Below are positions 53,996-62,325 of a stretch of 64,000 nt of DNA, piece after piece (within the stretch, counting starts at the first letter, position 1; the number at the start of each line of letters is the position of its first letter). Below the pieces are notes generated by a model. It was not told the DNA's origin. It did not search any database and was given only the letters and a program-made list of their open reading frames with translations. The position numbers and the translations under genes are program-made. The DNA is from Rubrimonas cliftonensis (GTDB lineage Bacteria > Pseudomonadota > Alphaproteobacteria > Rhodobacterales > Rhodobacteraceae): NCBI RefSeq assembly GCF_900107585.1, contig NZ_FNQM01000001.1, positions 496,001-560,000 of the forward strand, read 5' to 3'.

Positions 53996-55843
53996 TCAGG
54001 GCGCGTCGGCCGCCGCGGGCTCCCGCCACCAGACGTCCGGCGCCCAGCCGATGAAGTCGCCGTAGAGCGGCAGGCGCCCGGGCCAGCGCAGGCCGGCGTC
54101 CACGGCGATGCGGCTCACCGGGTCGAACCAGAACGGGATGACGTAGACGCCCCAGCTCAGCGCGCGGTCGAGCGCATGGGCCGCCGCGCGGAAATCGTCC
54201 TCGCCCTCCGCCGCCAGCAGCGCGTCGATGGCCGCCTCGACCGCCGGACTGTCCACCCCGGCGTAGTTGCGGGTTCCCGGCGTCTTCACGCCGTCCCGCC
54301 CCCAGTAGAGCCGTTGCTCCGCGCCCGGCGAGAGCGACAGGCCCCAGCGGTTCACGACCATGTCGAAATCATAGTCGTTGCGCCGCGCCTGATACTGCGC
54401 CGCGTCCACCGTGCGCGCGGTCGCCGAGACGCCGAGCGTCGCCAGCGCGTCGATGAAGGGGCCGACGATCCGCTCCTCCTCGCTGGCGCCGAGCAGGATG
54501 CCGAAGGCGAAGGCCCGGCCCGCCGCGTCGCGCAGCGCGCCGTCGCGCACTGTCCAGCCGGCCTCCTCCAGCAGGCGCGAGGCGGCGCGCAGGTTGCGCC
54601 GGTTGCGCGCGTCGTCGGCGGCGGCGGGCGGCGGCGCCCAGGCGTCCTCCAGCGCGCCCTCCGGCAGTTCGGCGGCGAAAGGCGCGAGGATCTCGCGCTC
54701 GCGCCCCTCGGCCGCGCCCTCGTGGCGCAGCGGCGAGTTGTCGAAATAGGCCGTGATGCGCCGGTAGGCCCCGCCATGGAGCGTCGCGTTGATCCACTCG
54801 AAGTTGAACGCCAGCGTCAGCGCCCGGCGCACGCGGATGTCGTCGAACGGCGCGCGGCGGGTGTTGAAGACGAGCCCGTACATGCCGCTCGGGCGACCGT
54901 GGGGGATCTCGGCCTTCCGCGCCGCCCCGCGCGTCATCCGCTCGAAGCCATAGCCCTCCGCCCAGCGCTGCGGGTCGCCCTCGCGGAAGATGTCGATGGC
55001 GCCGGCGCGGAACGCCTCGAAATGCGCCTGCCCGTCGCGGAACCACTCCACGCGGATCTGGTCGAGATTGCCCGTCCCGCGCCGCGCCGGCAGGTTCCGC
55101 GCCCAGTAGCCGGGGTCGCGCCGCAGGGTCAGGCTGCGGCCCGGCTCGGCGTCGGCGACGACATAGCGGCCCGACGCGACCAGCGGCGTGAGCGACGGCG
55201 CGGCGATGTCGAGGCCCTCGGTCCGCTTCAGCACCGGCAGCAGGCCGAGGATGAGCGCCGCCTCGCGGTCGGGCGCCGAGAAGGTCACGCGCAGCGCCCC
55301 CGGCCCGTCCTCGCGCGCCTCGGATATCTTGGACCACAGGTTCCTGAAGCCGGGCGGGCCGCCCTCCCCGAGCGTGCGCAGCGTCCAGAGCACGTCGTCC
55401 ACCGTGACCGGAGCGCCGTCCGAGAAGCGCGCCGCGGGGTTCAGCGTGAACCGCGCCCAGGACCGGTCGGGCGCCGTCTCCACGCGCTCGGCGATCAGCG
55501 GATAGAGCGTGAAGGGCTCGTCCCAGCTCCGCGCCATCAGCGAATCAATCGTGTGCGCCCGCACTTCCGGGGGGGTGCGGCCGCGCACGGAGAACGGGTT
55601 GAGACTGTCGAAGCCGCCCGTCGCCCCGAAGGTCGCGGTTCCGCCAGCGGGCGCATCAGCCCGCGCATAGGGCAGCGCGGCGGCCCCGCGGTCAAGATCG
55701 GGCGCCCCGTGCATCGCCAGCCCATAGGTCTGGTCGCCGCCCTCCGCCGTGGCCGCGCCAGCCCCCGCAATTGCGAAGATCAGCCCTGCGCCCAGCGCAA
55801 GCGCGGGCAGATAAAGCTTGCATTGCAATCTGATATCCCGCAT
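53996..55843 (-). CDS. ABC importer periplasmic binding protein, family 5 (peptide/opine type)
   Basis: The 615-residue protein has a signal peptide (to about residue 33) and the SBP_bac_5 fold: FDSLNPFSVRG, FTLNPAARFSDGAPVTVDDVLWTLR, the family segment FNTRRAPFDDIRVRRALTLAFNFEWIN and the C-terminal WFDPVSRIAVD. It resembles YejA-type binding proteins for peptides such as microcin C. No permease or ATPase gene is next to it on either side, so its membrane partners are elsewhere. The ATG is directly abutted by AAGG, an unusually close ribosome site. Confidence 0.88.
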   Translation of the reverse strand: MRDIRLQCKLYLPALALGAGLIFAIAGAGAATAEGGDQTYGLAMHGAPDLDRGAAALPYARADAPAGGTATFGATGGFDSLNPFSVRGRTPPEVRAHTIDSLMARSWDEPFTLYPLIAERVETAPDRSWARFTLNPAARFSDGAPVTVDDVLWTLRTLGEGGPPGFRNLWSKISEAREDGPGALRVTFSAPDREAALILGLLPVLKRTEGLDIAAPSLTPLVASGRYVVADAEPGRSLTLRRDPGYWARNLPARRGTGNLDQIRVEWFRDGQAHFEAFRAGAIDIFREGDPQRWAEGYGFERMTRGAARKAEIPHGRPSGMYGLVFNTRRAPFDDIRVRRALTLAFNFEWINATLHGGAYRRITAYFDNSPLRHEGAAEGREREILAPFAAELPEGALEDAWAPPPAAADDARNRRNLRAASRLLEEAGWTVRDGALRDAAGRAFAFGILLGASEEERIVGPFIDALATLGVSATARTVDAAQYQARRNDYDFDMVVNRWGLSLSPGAEQRLYWGRDGVKTPGTRNYAGVDSPAVEAAIDALLAAEGEDDFRAAAHALDRALSWGVYVIPFWFDPVSRIAVDAGLRWPGRLPLYGDFIGWAPDVWWREPAAADAP

Positions 55844-55854
55844 CCTTCAGCCAC

Positions 55855-55929
55855 TGCTCGATAGGTTTCTTGCCTGTATGAAACCTGCCTCAATCGACTT
55901 CGCGCCCCCGCAAGGGGGCGTTTTTTTTT
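55855..55929 (+). ncRNA. Candidate small RNA with two stem-loops and a U tail
   Basis: On the plus strand, AGGTTTC (55863-55869) and GAAACCT (55880-55886) form a 7-bp stem with a 10-nt loop. A 16-nt linker follows, then a strong terminator hairpin at 55903-55929. Both flanking genes run on the minus strand, so no known transcript uses this terminator. The 5' end is a guess. The first inverted repeat might instead be an operator for the minus-strand binding-protein gene. Confidence 0.4.
55903..55929 (+). terminator. Strong Rho-independent terminator on the plus strand, no matching gene
   Basis: CGCCCCC and GGGGGCG form a perfect 7-bp stem with a GCAA tetraloop, followed by nine T. On the minus strand no T-run follows, so it does not terminate the XRE regulator gene that ends at 55984. 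It is the strongest intrinsic terminator in the window. Confidence 0.85.
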
Positions 55930-55983
55930 GCGAAGGCCGACGCGCAGAACTTCATCCGCCGTCTCAACTTCGCCGCGCAAGCA

Positions 55984-56631
55984 TCAGTGGGCCGTGACCC
56001 AGAGGATCTGCGCGTCCTCCGCAGACAGCGAGACGAGGCAATGGCCCATGTTGGCGTCGTAATAGGCGCTGTCGCCCTCCGACAGGTCCAGCGGCGCGTA
56101 AAACTCGCTGAAGAAGCGCACGTCGCCCGAGAGCACCAGCAGAAACTCCTCGCCGTCGTGGCGGACCCAGCCTGAGAAGTCCTCGAAGGAGCGGGCGCGG
56201 ATGACTGTGCGGTAGGGCAGCATCTTCTTCGCCGCGACGTCGCCGCAGAGGATCTCGTGCTCGTAGGTCGCGGTCGGGTGCGCCGCGCCGCGCCCCGCGC
56301 GGGTTATGGCGCGGCGACCGGGGATGCGGTTCTGCGAGGCCGACGTGAAGAGCTGCGGCACGGCGATGCCGAGCCCGCGCGCCAGCTTCTGCACGGCGTC
56401 GAAGGTCGGCGACATCTGTTCGTTCTCGATCTTGGAGAGCGTGGAGCGCGCCAGCCCCGCCCTGCGCGCGGCCTGCTCAAGCGTCCAGTTCCGGGCGCGG
56501 CGGATCTCGCGGACGCGGGCGCCGAGTCTCAGCGGCGCGAGTTCCGGCGAATCGGGCGCTGCCCGCGCAACGCGCAGCAGGCGCAGCCGCTCAGGCGCAC
56601 CCGCCTCCACCGTCGCCTCGCCGTCGTCCAT
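55984..56631 (-). CDS. XRE-type regulator with cupin sensor domain
   Basis: The 215-residue protein has a helix-turn-helix (LGARVREIRRARNWTLEQAARRAGLARSTLSKIENEQMSPTFDAVQKLARGLGI) and a C-terminal cupin (FLLVLSGDVRFFSEFYAPLDLSEGDSAYYDANMGHCLVSLS) that would bind a small molecule. It is divergent from the acyl-CoA ligase (95 bp between starts), and the solute-binding protein gene follows on its own strand. Either could be a target. AAGGAG lies 6 nt before the ATG at 56631. Confidence 0.9.
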   Translation of the reverse strand: MDDGEATVEAGAPERLRLLRVARAAPDSPELAPLRLGARVREIRRARNWTLEQAARRAGLARSTLSKIENEQMSPTFDAVQKLARGLGIAVPQLFTSASQNRIPGRRAITRAGRGAAHPTATYEHEILCGDVAAKKMLPYRTVIRARSFEDFSGWVRHDGEEFLLVLSGDVRFFSEFYAPLDLSEGDSAYYDANMGHCLVSLSAEDAQILWVTAH

Positions 56632-56726
56632 GCGCCGCTCCTTGCCCGAACCCACCTGATACGCGATGACGCCCCCGAATGCGAGGCGGCGCACGGCCCG
56701 CCGCCCATGGGGAGCCCGCGCGCGCC

Positions 56727-58310
56727 ATGACCCTTCGCGAGACGCAGAAGCTGGCGCAGAGCCTTTGGGACGTCGGCCCTCCGCCGCCCTGCCCCGAACG
56801 CTTCAACCTCGCCGCGCACGCCCTGTGGGCGGGCCAGCCGGACGCCGCCGCGGCCCTGATCGTTGCGGGCGCCGACGGCGCGGCGCGCGAGACCTGGAGC
56901 TACGCCCGACTGCGCGAAGCCGTCGCGCGCGCCGCGGGCGGCCTGCGCGCCGCCGGGCTCGCGCCCGGCGACCGGGTGATGCTGCGGCTCGGCTCGACGT
57001 CGGATTTTCCGGTGCTCTACCTCGCCGCCATCGCCGCCGGCGGCGTCGCCGCGCCGGTCAGCGCGATGCTGACGCCCCGCGAGGCCGGGGTGCTGGCGCG
57101 CGATCTCGACGCGCGCCTCATCTGCCTCGGCGAGGGCCTTGCGGTCGACGCGCCCGAGGGCGCGACGGTGCTCGCGGGCGACGTGCTGGCGCGGCTGCGG
57201 CGCGGCCCGGAAGTCGGGCCCGCCGACGCCGCCGCCGACGACCTCGCCTACATCGTCTACACCTCCGGCTCATCGGGTCGGCCCAAGGGGGTCGCGCACG
57301 CCCATCGCGCGGCCTGGGCGCGGCGGATGATGTGGCGGGACTGGTACGGGCTGACGGCCGACGACGTCATGCTCCACGCCGGCGCCTTCAACTGGACCTT
57401 CACGCTCGGGACCGGCCTGCTCGACCCCTGGGGGGCGGGGGCGACGGCGGTGGTCTACGACGGGCCGCGCGATCCCGGCGTCTGGGCGCGCATCGCAAGG
57501 GCCCAGGGCGCCACGCTGTTCGCCGCCGCGCCGGGGGTCGTCCGCCAGCTGCTGAAATATGGCGCCGACGTCGGCGCCGCCTTCGCAACCCTGCGCCACG
57601 GCCTCGTCGCCGGCGAAAAGACCCCCGACGCGCTGGCCGAGGCCTGGCGGGCGGCGACCGGCAAGCCGCTCTTCGAGGCGCTCGGCATGAGCGAACTGTC
57701 CACCTACGCCTCGGCCGGACCCGGCGCCCCGCCCCGCCCCGGGCGCATCGGCCCGCCCCAGCGCGGCCGGCGCGTCGCCGTGCTGCGGCCCGGAACCGAG
57801 ACGCCGGCGCCGGTCGGCGAACCGGGAGAACTCGCCGTGGCGCGGGACGACCCCGGCCTGATGCTCGGCTACTGGCGCGACCCCGAGGCCACGGCCGCGG
57901 CGATGCGCGGCGCGTGGTTCGTCACCGGAGACCGCGCCGCGATGGATGCGGACGGCTGGCTCGCGCATCTCGGCCGCGCTGACGACCTGATGAACGCCGG
58001 CGGCTTCCGCGTCGCGCCGCAGGAGGTCGAGGCCGCGATCTCCGCCTGCCCCGGCGTCGCGGAGGTCGCCGCGGCGGAGGTGACGGTCGCCGGGGGCGTG
58101 ACGCTGATCGGCGCCTGCGTCGTGCCGACGGACGCGGCGGCGGGCCTCGACGCGGCGCGGCTGGAGGCCTGGTGCGCCGAGCGGCTGGCGCAGTACAAGC
58201 GGCCGCGCCTCTATGCGCTGGTCGACGCCCTGCCCCGCACCGCCGCCGGCAAGGTGCTGCGGCGCGCCGTGGCCGAGCGCCTCGCGGGTAACGGCGGCGC
58301 GAGCGGCTGA
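56727..58310 (+). CDS. AMP-forming acyl/aryl-CoA ligase (benzoate-CoA ligase-like)
   Basis: The 527-residue adenylating enzyme has the P-loop YTSGSSGRPKGV, the A5-type LGMSELSTYAS, GYWRDPEAT, WFVTGDRA, and the hinge GRADDLMNAGGFRVAPQEVE with the catalytic lysine in PRTAAGKVLRR. The overall pattern (HRAAWARRMMWRDWYGL) is closest to benzoate/2-aminobenzoate-type or medium-chain acyl-CoA ligases. The substrate is unknown. It is likely controlled by the divergent XRE-cupin regulator. Confidence 0.9.
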   Translation: MTLRETQKLAQSLWDVGPPPPCPERFNLAAHALWAGQPDAAAALIVAGADGAARETWSYARLREAVARAAGGLRAAGLAPGDRVMLRLGSTSDFPVLYLAAIAAGGVAAPVSAMLTPREAGVLARDLDARLICLGEGLAVDAPEGATVLAGDVLARLRRGPEVGPADAAADDLAYIVYTSGSSGRPKGVAHAHRAAWARRMMWRDWYGLTADDVMLHAGAFNWTFTLGTGLLDPWGAGATAVVYDGPRDPGVWARIARAQGATLFAAAPGVVRQLLKYGADVGAAFATLRHGLVAGEKTPDALAEAWRAATGKPLFEALGMSELSTYASAGPGAPPRPGRIGPPQRGRRVAVLRPGTETPAPVGEPGELAVARDDPGLMLGYWRDPEATAAAMRGAWFVTGDRAAMDADGWLAHLGRADDLMNAGGFRVAPQEVEAAISACPGVAEVAAAEVTVAGGVTLIGACVVPTDAAAGLDAARLEAWCAERLAQYKRPRLYALVDALPRTAAGKVLRRAVAERLAGNGGASG

Positions 58311-58355
58311 AACCGGGCGCTGGCGGCGGCCGCTCGTCGCGCCTATCTTGCAGAC

Positions 58356-59000
58356 ATGGTATCACTCGACATCTTCTCGGACCCGATCTGCCCGTGGTGC
58401 CTGATCGGCCGCACGAGGCTGATGCGCGCTATCGCCGAGCGCCCCGGCCACGGGCTTAGTCTCGCGTGGCGCCCTTACATGCTCAACCCCGACATGCCGC
58501 GGGAGGGCGTCGACCGACAGGCGTATCTCGAGGCCAAGTTCGGCGGGCCGGAAGGGGCCCGGCGCGTCTATGGCGCCATCGCCGATGCGGCCGCCGCGGA
58601 CGGGCTCGCCATCGACTTCGAGGCCATTACCCGCACGCCCAGCACGCTGGACGCGCACCGCCTCGTCGGCTGGGCCCGCGACGAGGGGCGCGACGATGCG
58701 CTGACCGCGCGCCTGTTCGCCGCGTATTTTCAGGAGGGCCGCGACATCGGCGACCGGAACACGCTTTCGGCGCTCGCCGGCGAGTGCGGCATGGACGCAG
58801 ACCGCGCCTCAGCCCGCCTCGCCACCGGCGAGGACGTGGAGGCGACGCTGCGCGACGCGGACGCCGCGCGGCGCCATGGCGTCAGCGGCGTCCCGGCGTT
58901 CCTCATCGGCGGCCGGCGCTGGATAGCCGGCGCGCAGCCCACCGCCTTCTGGATCGCCGCGATCGACGCGCTGAGCCAGAGACGCGCGGCGGCTGGATAG
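58356..59000 (+). CDS. DsbA-family oxidoreductase, FrnE-like
   Basis: The 214-residue cytosolic protein has a thioredoxin fold with the redox motif C12-PW-C15 (DIFSDPICPWCLIG), a helical insert and the cis-Pro segment GVSGVPAFLIGGRRWIAGAQP. This layout fits FrnE/2-hydroxychromene-carboxylate-isomerase-like proteins. No signal peptide. It follows the ligase gene after 45 bp and precedes the small membrane protein gene by 18 bp; the three may be one unit. Confidence 0.92.
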   Translation: MVSLDIFSDPICPWCLIGRTRLMRAIAERPGHGLSLAWRPYMLNPDMPREGVDRQAYLEAKFGGPEGARRVYGAIADAAAADGLAIDFEAITRTPSTLDAHRLVGWARDEGRDDALTARLFAAYFQEGRDIGDRNTLSALAGECGMDADRASARLATGEDVEATLRDADAARRHGVSGVPAFLIGGRRWIAGAQPTAFWIAAIDALSQRRAAAG

Positions 59001-59018
59001 ACCGCAGGGAGAGAACCG

Positions 59019-59516
59019 ATGGAGATGGACTCCGTTCTGAACAGCTTCGCGCGGCTCTGCGACTCGCCGTTGTCGATCGTGATCGTCGCGGCGATGGGGC
59101 TGCACGCCGCCGTCTCCATCCTGTTGTTTGTGAACTGCCCCATCCTGCGCCAGAGGCCGCTCGACAACGCCGCCGCCGACCGCGCGGCAGTCCATAGCCC
59201 GCACGCCCATTCGACGCGCTTTCTCGTCACGATGCTCCTCGGCATCGCCCTTTCGGTCGGCGGCCTCTACGCGCTGCGCTCGCCTGGCGCAGGGCCGGTC
59301 GCGATCGGAGCGATCATGGTGGGCGTCTATGTGCTCATGTCGGAGCCCGCGCGGCGCACGGTCGAGGAGAATGCGCTCCGCGTCTCCGGCGCGCGGCTCG
59401 ACGGCGAGGAGGCCTACGCCTTCGCCCATGAGCGGCTGCGCGCCGCGCATGTCGAGCGGATCGCGACCGAGCTGGGCGTCTTCGCGCTGCTCGCCGTCTT
59501 CATCGCCGTGATGTGA
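59019..59516 (+). CDS. Inner-membrane protein, unknown function
   Basis: The 165-residue protein has about four hydrophobic segments (about residues 17-40, 68-85, 90-108 and 148-164) and charged loops, one carrying HSPHAHSTRF and another EEAYAFAHERLRAAHVERIA. I recognise no family. GGGAGAG precedes the ATG, and the codon use is normal. It converges on the sensor-exonuclease gene with 19 bp between. Confidence 0.7.
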   Translation: MEMDSVLNSFARLCDSPLSIVIVAAMGLHAAVSILLFVNCPILRQRPLDNAAADRAAVHSPHAHSTRFLVTMLLGIALSVGGLYALRSPGAGPVAIGAIMVGVYVLMSEPARRTVEENALRVSGARLDGEEAYAFAHERLRAAHVERIATELGVFALLAVFIAVM

Positions 59517-59535
59517 CGCCGGCCGCCGCCAGTCC

Positions 59536-61620
59536 TCAATAGGCCGCCTGCCGCCGGCGGATAGCGGCAGGGCCGCGGCTCGCAGCGATGGCTTCGCCCA
59601 GCGTCGCCACGCCGCGCGCCTCGAGCATGTCCACAAGTCTCAGGAACACCTCCGCCGTGGCCAGACTGTCGCCGAGCGCGGTGTGGCGGCTTGCGGCGGG
59701 AAGGTCCACGGCGAAGCGCTCCGCCAGCGCGTCGAGCGTCAGGCTGTCGTCCTGCCCGTTCAGGTGCGCCGCCAGCAGCACCGTGTCGAGAACGGCGTGA
59801 TCGAAGCGCGGGCCGCCCTCCGGCGCCTCCTGAGCGAGAAAGCGCATGTCGAAGGCGGCGTTGTGCGCCACGAGCACGGCGCCCGCGCAGAAGGCGTGGA
59901 ACCGGCGCAGCACCTCGGCGGCGGGCGGGGCCTCGGCGACCATCCGGTTGTCCACGCCGTGGATGCGCGTCGCCGCGACCGGGATGCGGCGGCCCGGGTT
60001 CACCAGCTCGTCGAAGCGCTCGCCCTTGAGGACGCGGCCGTTGACGATCCGCACGCCGGCGATCTGCACGATGCGGTCGCCGCGCGCGGGCTCCAGCCCT
60101 GTCGTCTCGGTGTCGAAGACGACGTAGCTGAGCGCGCGCAGCGGCGCTTCGGGGTGCGCGTCTGCGGCCAGCGGCCGGTCCAGCAGGTCGAAGTCGTAGA
60201 ACTCCGGCCGCGCCGGCGCACGCGCTGGCGTCGCGAGATGGGCGTTGGAGGGGCCGGACAGCGCGAGCTCCAGCGCGTGCGCCTCCGCGTCCGGCCCGTC
60301 GACGGTCTCCAACCGAGACAGGTGCGCCGCCAGCAGCTCCGCCGGCGTGGCGCCGCCGATCGCCGCGTCGAGGGGCTCGCGCAGCCACCCGTCGAGCAGC
60401 GCCTGCGGCGCCGCCGGGCCGCGCCAGCCCAGGCGCAGCGTCACCCGGGCCTCCGCGATCCCGCCCGGCCCGACGAGCCCGATGCGCCGCGGCGTCGCCG
60501 ACAGGCTGAAAGCGCGCACGCCCAGCGCGTCGGCGAGCCGGTTGAGCAGCGTGTCGAGCATCTCCACCACGCCGACGCTGTCGCAGCGCAGCCAGCAGGG
60601 CTCGCCGACGATCTCGGCGGAGAAATTCTGCGCACCCGTGCGGCGCCGTATGATCGACGTCCACAGGGTCGTCGAATAGACGTCGGCCTTCGGCCAGTCA
60701 GCCGCGCTCAGCGCCGCCGCCTCGGCCGCGACCCGCGCAAGCGCCTCGCGGGCCCGTCCTGGCTCGGCGAGAGCGGCCTCCACCTCCCCCAGACCCTGCA
60801 GCAGCGCGCGGTCGCGCCTGAGCCGCGCCTCATGGGCGCCGGTCGCGTCCTCGAAGGTCACGATGTAGCCGGAAGCGGAAGCCTGATCGGGGTCGGGCAT
60901 CAGGGTGAGCCGGCCCTGGAGCGTCATGCGACCGTCCGCCGTCGCGACGACGAAGGGCGTCGAGAGGCCGTCGGGCCGGTCGCGCCAGCGCCCTTCCTCG
61001 AACCGGCGCCGCACGCTCTCTAGCGCATGCTCGATCGGCTGGGCGGCCAGAACCTCAAGCAGCGAGCGGCCGAGACCGACCACGCCGCAGCGCTCCAGCA
61101 GGGCGGCGGCGCGGGCGTTGTAGAGCAGGACGCGGTGTTCGAGCGTGCAGAGCGTCACCGCGTGGTTGAGATCCCGCAGCACGGTCTCGAGCTGCCGGCG
61201 GCGGCGCGCGGCCTCCTCGGTGGCCGCCTCGACCGCCGCGGCCGTCCGCGCCCGCGCTTCCGCGAGCGCCCCGGCCGCGGCGGCGGCGCCGTCCCCGAGC
61301 GGGCCGAGATAGGCGGCCGACCGCGCGTCGACGCCGGGCGCCCCGCCATGGGCCGCCGCGAGCGCCGCGCGGCCGATGCGCTCGACCGGGCGGGCGACGT
61401 GCTCATCGAACATCAGCCAGACCCAGACCACTAGCCCGAGCGTGGCTGCGGCGGCCCCGCCGCCCCAGAGCGCCAGCGCGTGGCGCGTCTCCGCAGGCGC
61501 GTCCCACCCCGCCGCGACCAGCGCGCCGATCCCGAGCGCAAGCCCTCCGGCGCCGATCAGCGCGAAGAACAGGAAGACACGCAGGCGCAGACTGAAGCGC
61601 GCGGCGATGCGCTGCATCAT
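59536..61620 (-). CDS. Membrane sensor-like protein fused to a DnaQ-type 3'-5' exonuclease
   Basis: The 694-residue product starts with two membrane helices (about residues 13-35 and 46-70) and a HAMP-like/coiled segment. A PAS-like domain follows (LRDLNHAVTLCTLEHRVLLYNARAAALLERCG...), then a degenerate kinase-like region (ADVYSTTLWTSIIRRRTGAQNF...) without clear N, G1 or G2 ATP motifs. The C-terminus is a DEDDh exonuclease domain: D503 and E505 in FDTETTGL, D591 in AHNAAFDMRF, H646 and D651 in SRHTALGDSLAT. All catalytic residues are kept. It closes a minus-strand unit after a membrane protein and a DUF294/CBS protein. GGGAGG lies 8 nt before the ATG. Confidence 0.88.
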   Translation of the reverse strand: MMQRIAARFSLRLRVFLFFALIGAGGLALGIGALVAAGWDAPAETRHALALWGGGAAAATLGLVVWVWLMFDEHVARPVERIGRAALAAAHGGAPGVDARSAAYLGPLGDGAAAAAGALAEARARTAAAVEAATEEAARRRRQLETVLRDLNHAVTLCTLEHRVLLYNARAAALLERCGVVGLGRSLLEVLAAQPIEHALESVRRRFEEGRWRDRPDGLSTPFVVATADGRMTLQGRLTLMPDPDQASASGYIVTFEDATGAHEARLRRDRALLQGLGEVEAALAEPGRAREALARVAAEAAALSAADWPKADVYSTTLWTSIIRRRTGAQNFSAEIVGEPCWLRCDSVGVVEMLDTLLNRLADALGVRAFSLSATPRRIGLVGPGGIAEARVTLRLGWRGPAAPQALLDGWLREPLDAAIGGATPAELLAAHLSRLETVDGPDAEAHALELALSGPSNAHLATPARAPARPEFYDFDLLDRPLAADAHPEAPLRALSYVVFDTETTGLEPARGDRIVQIAGVRIVNGRVLKGERFDELVNPGRRIPVAATRIHGVDNRMVAEAPPAAEVLRRFHAFCAGAVLVAHNAAFDMRFLAQEAPEGGPRFDHAVLDTVLLAAHLNGQDDSLTLDALAERFAVDLPAASRHTALGDSLATAEVFLRLVDMLEARGVATLGEAIAASRGPAAIRRRQAAY

Positions 61621-61789
61621 GGACGTCGCCTCCCGAAGCGTCAGGCCGGGCGTTGACCGCCCTTGTGGCGTCAGAGTATCCGCCCCCGCCCCGGACCCGC
61701 CAGCGCAAAACGCCGCGCGACCCCTGCGCCGTTCGGTTCGCAGGCGAACGAAAAACGCGCCCCCGGCGGCCGGCCCTCAGGCGCGGACG

Positions 61790-61819
61790 CCCCTCAGACC
61801 CCGGCCCCTCAGACCCCGG
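61790..61819 (-). repeat. Tandem 15-bp duplication spanning a stop codon
   Basis: CCCCTCAGACCCCGG occurs twice head to tail (61790-61804, 61805-61819). On the minus strand the duplicated unit contains the stop codon of the adjacent gene, and since 15 is a multiple of three a second in-frame stop follows. Confidence 0.75.
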
Positions 61820-62321
61820 AGCAGGCCGCGCGCAGCAGCGCGTCCTGAAGGCCCACCTCGGTCCATGCCGTCTCGGGCGGCAGGCCCTCGCCGCCCGTCG
61901 CGTCCGCCGCGTCGGCCCGCCTGCCGCGCGCGCAGTCGAAGATCTGCAGCGTCGTGAAGGTCGGCTGCCAGCGCGCGACGAGATAGACCTCGGCGCGCAC
62001 CACGCGCGGCGCGACTTCGCTGCGCTGCCGGCCGCCGACGTTAACCGCCTGGAAGCGCGTGGTGATCGGCGCGACGAGGCTCCACGGCTGCAGGGCGTTG
62101 GAGCTCTCGAACGTCCGGGCCACCGTTACGTCCGCCGGCAGCCCGTCGGCCACGCGACCGAACCACGAGTAGTCGTTCCAGAGCGTGAACGCGAGCATCG
62201 CCGCGCCGGCGGAGGCGGGGATGATCCAGCGCGCGCTGATCCCGGTGACGCGCCTGAAGATGAAAGCCACGCAGGCGGCGAGAACGGCGACGGCGACGGC
62301 GCCGAGCAGGGTGATCGCCAT
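61809..62321 (-). CDS. Membrane protein of the DUF294/exonuclease operon, unknown
   Basis: The 170-residue protein has two N-terminal hydrophobic segments (about residues 2-22 and 31-47) and a soluble part with SWFGRVADGLPADVTVARTFESSNALQPWSLVAPITTRFQAV and two cysteines near the C-terminus (FDCARG, ACSGV). I recognise no named domain. It lies 4 bp downstream of the DUF294/CBS gene stop and 188 bp upstream of the sensor-exonuclease start, so it is probably part of the same unit. Its stop lies in a 15-bp tandem duplication. Confidence 0.7.
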   Translation of the reverse strand: MAITLLGAVAVAVLAACVAFIFRRVTGISARWIIPASAGAAMLAFTLWNDYSWFGRVADGLPADVTVARTFESSNALQPWSLVAPITTRFQAVNVGGRQRSEVAPRVVRAEVYLVARWQPTFTTLQIFDCARGRRADAADATGGEGLPPETAWTEVGLQDALLRAACSGV

Positions 62322-62325
62322 GGGC

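Noticed and set aside
55780-55980. 66-residue minus-strand frame between the binding protein and the XRE regulator
   Set aside because: It runs through the strong terminator hairpin and out of frame into the binding-protein signal sequence; no ribosome site or family match.
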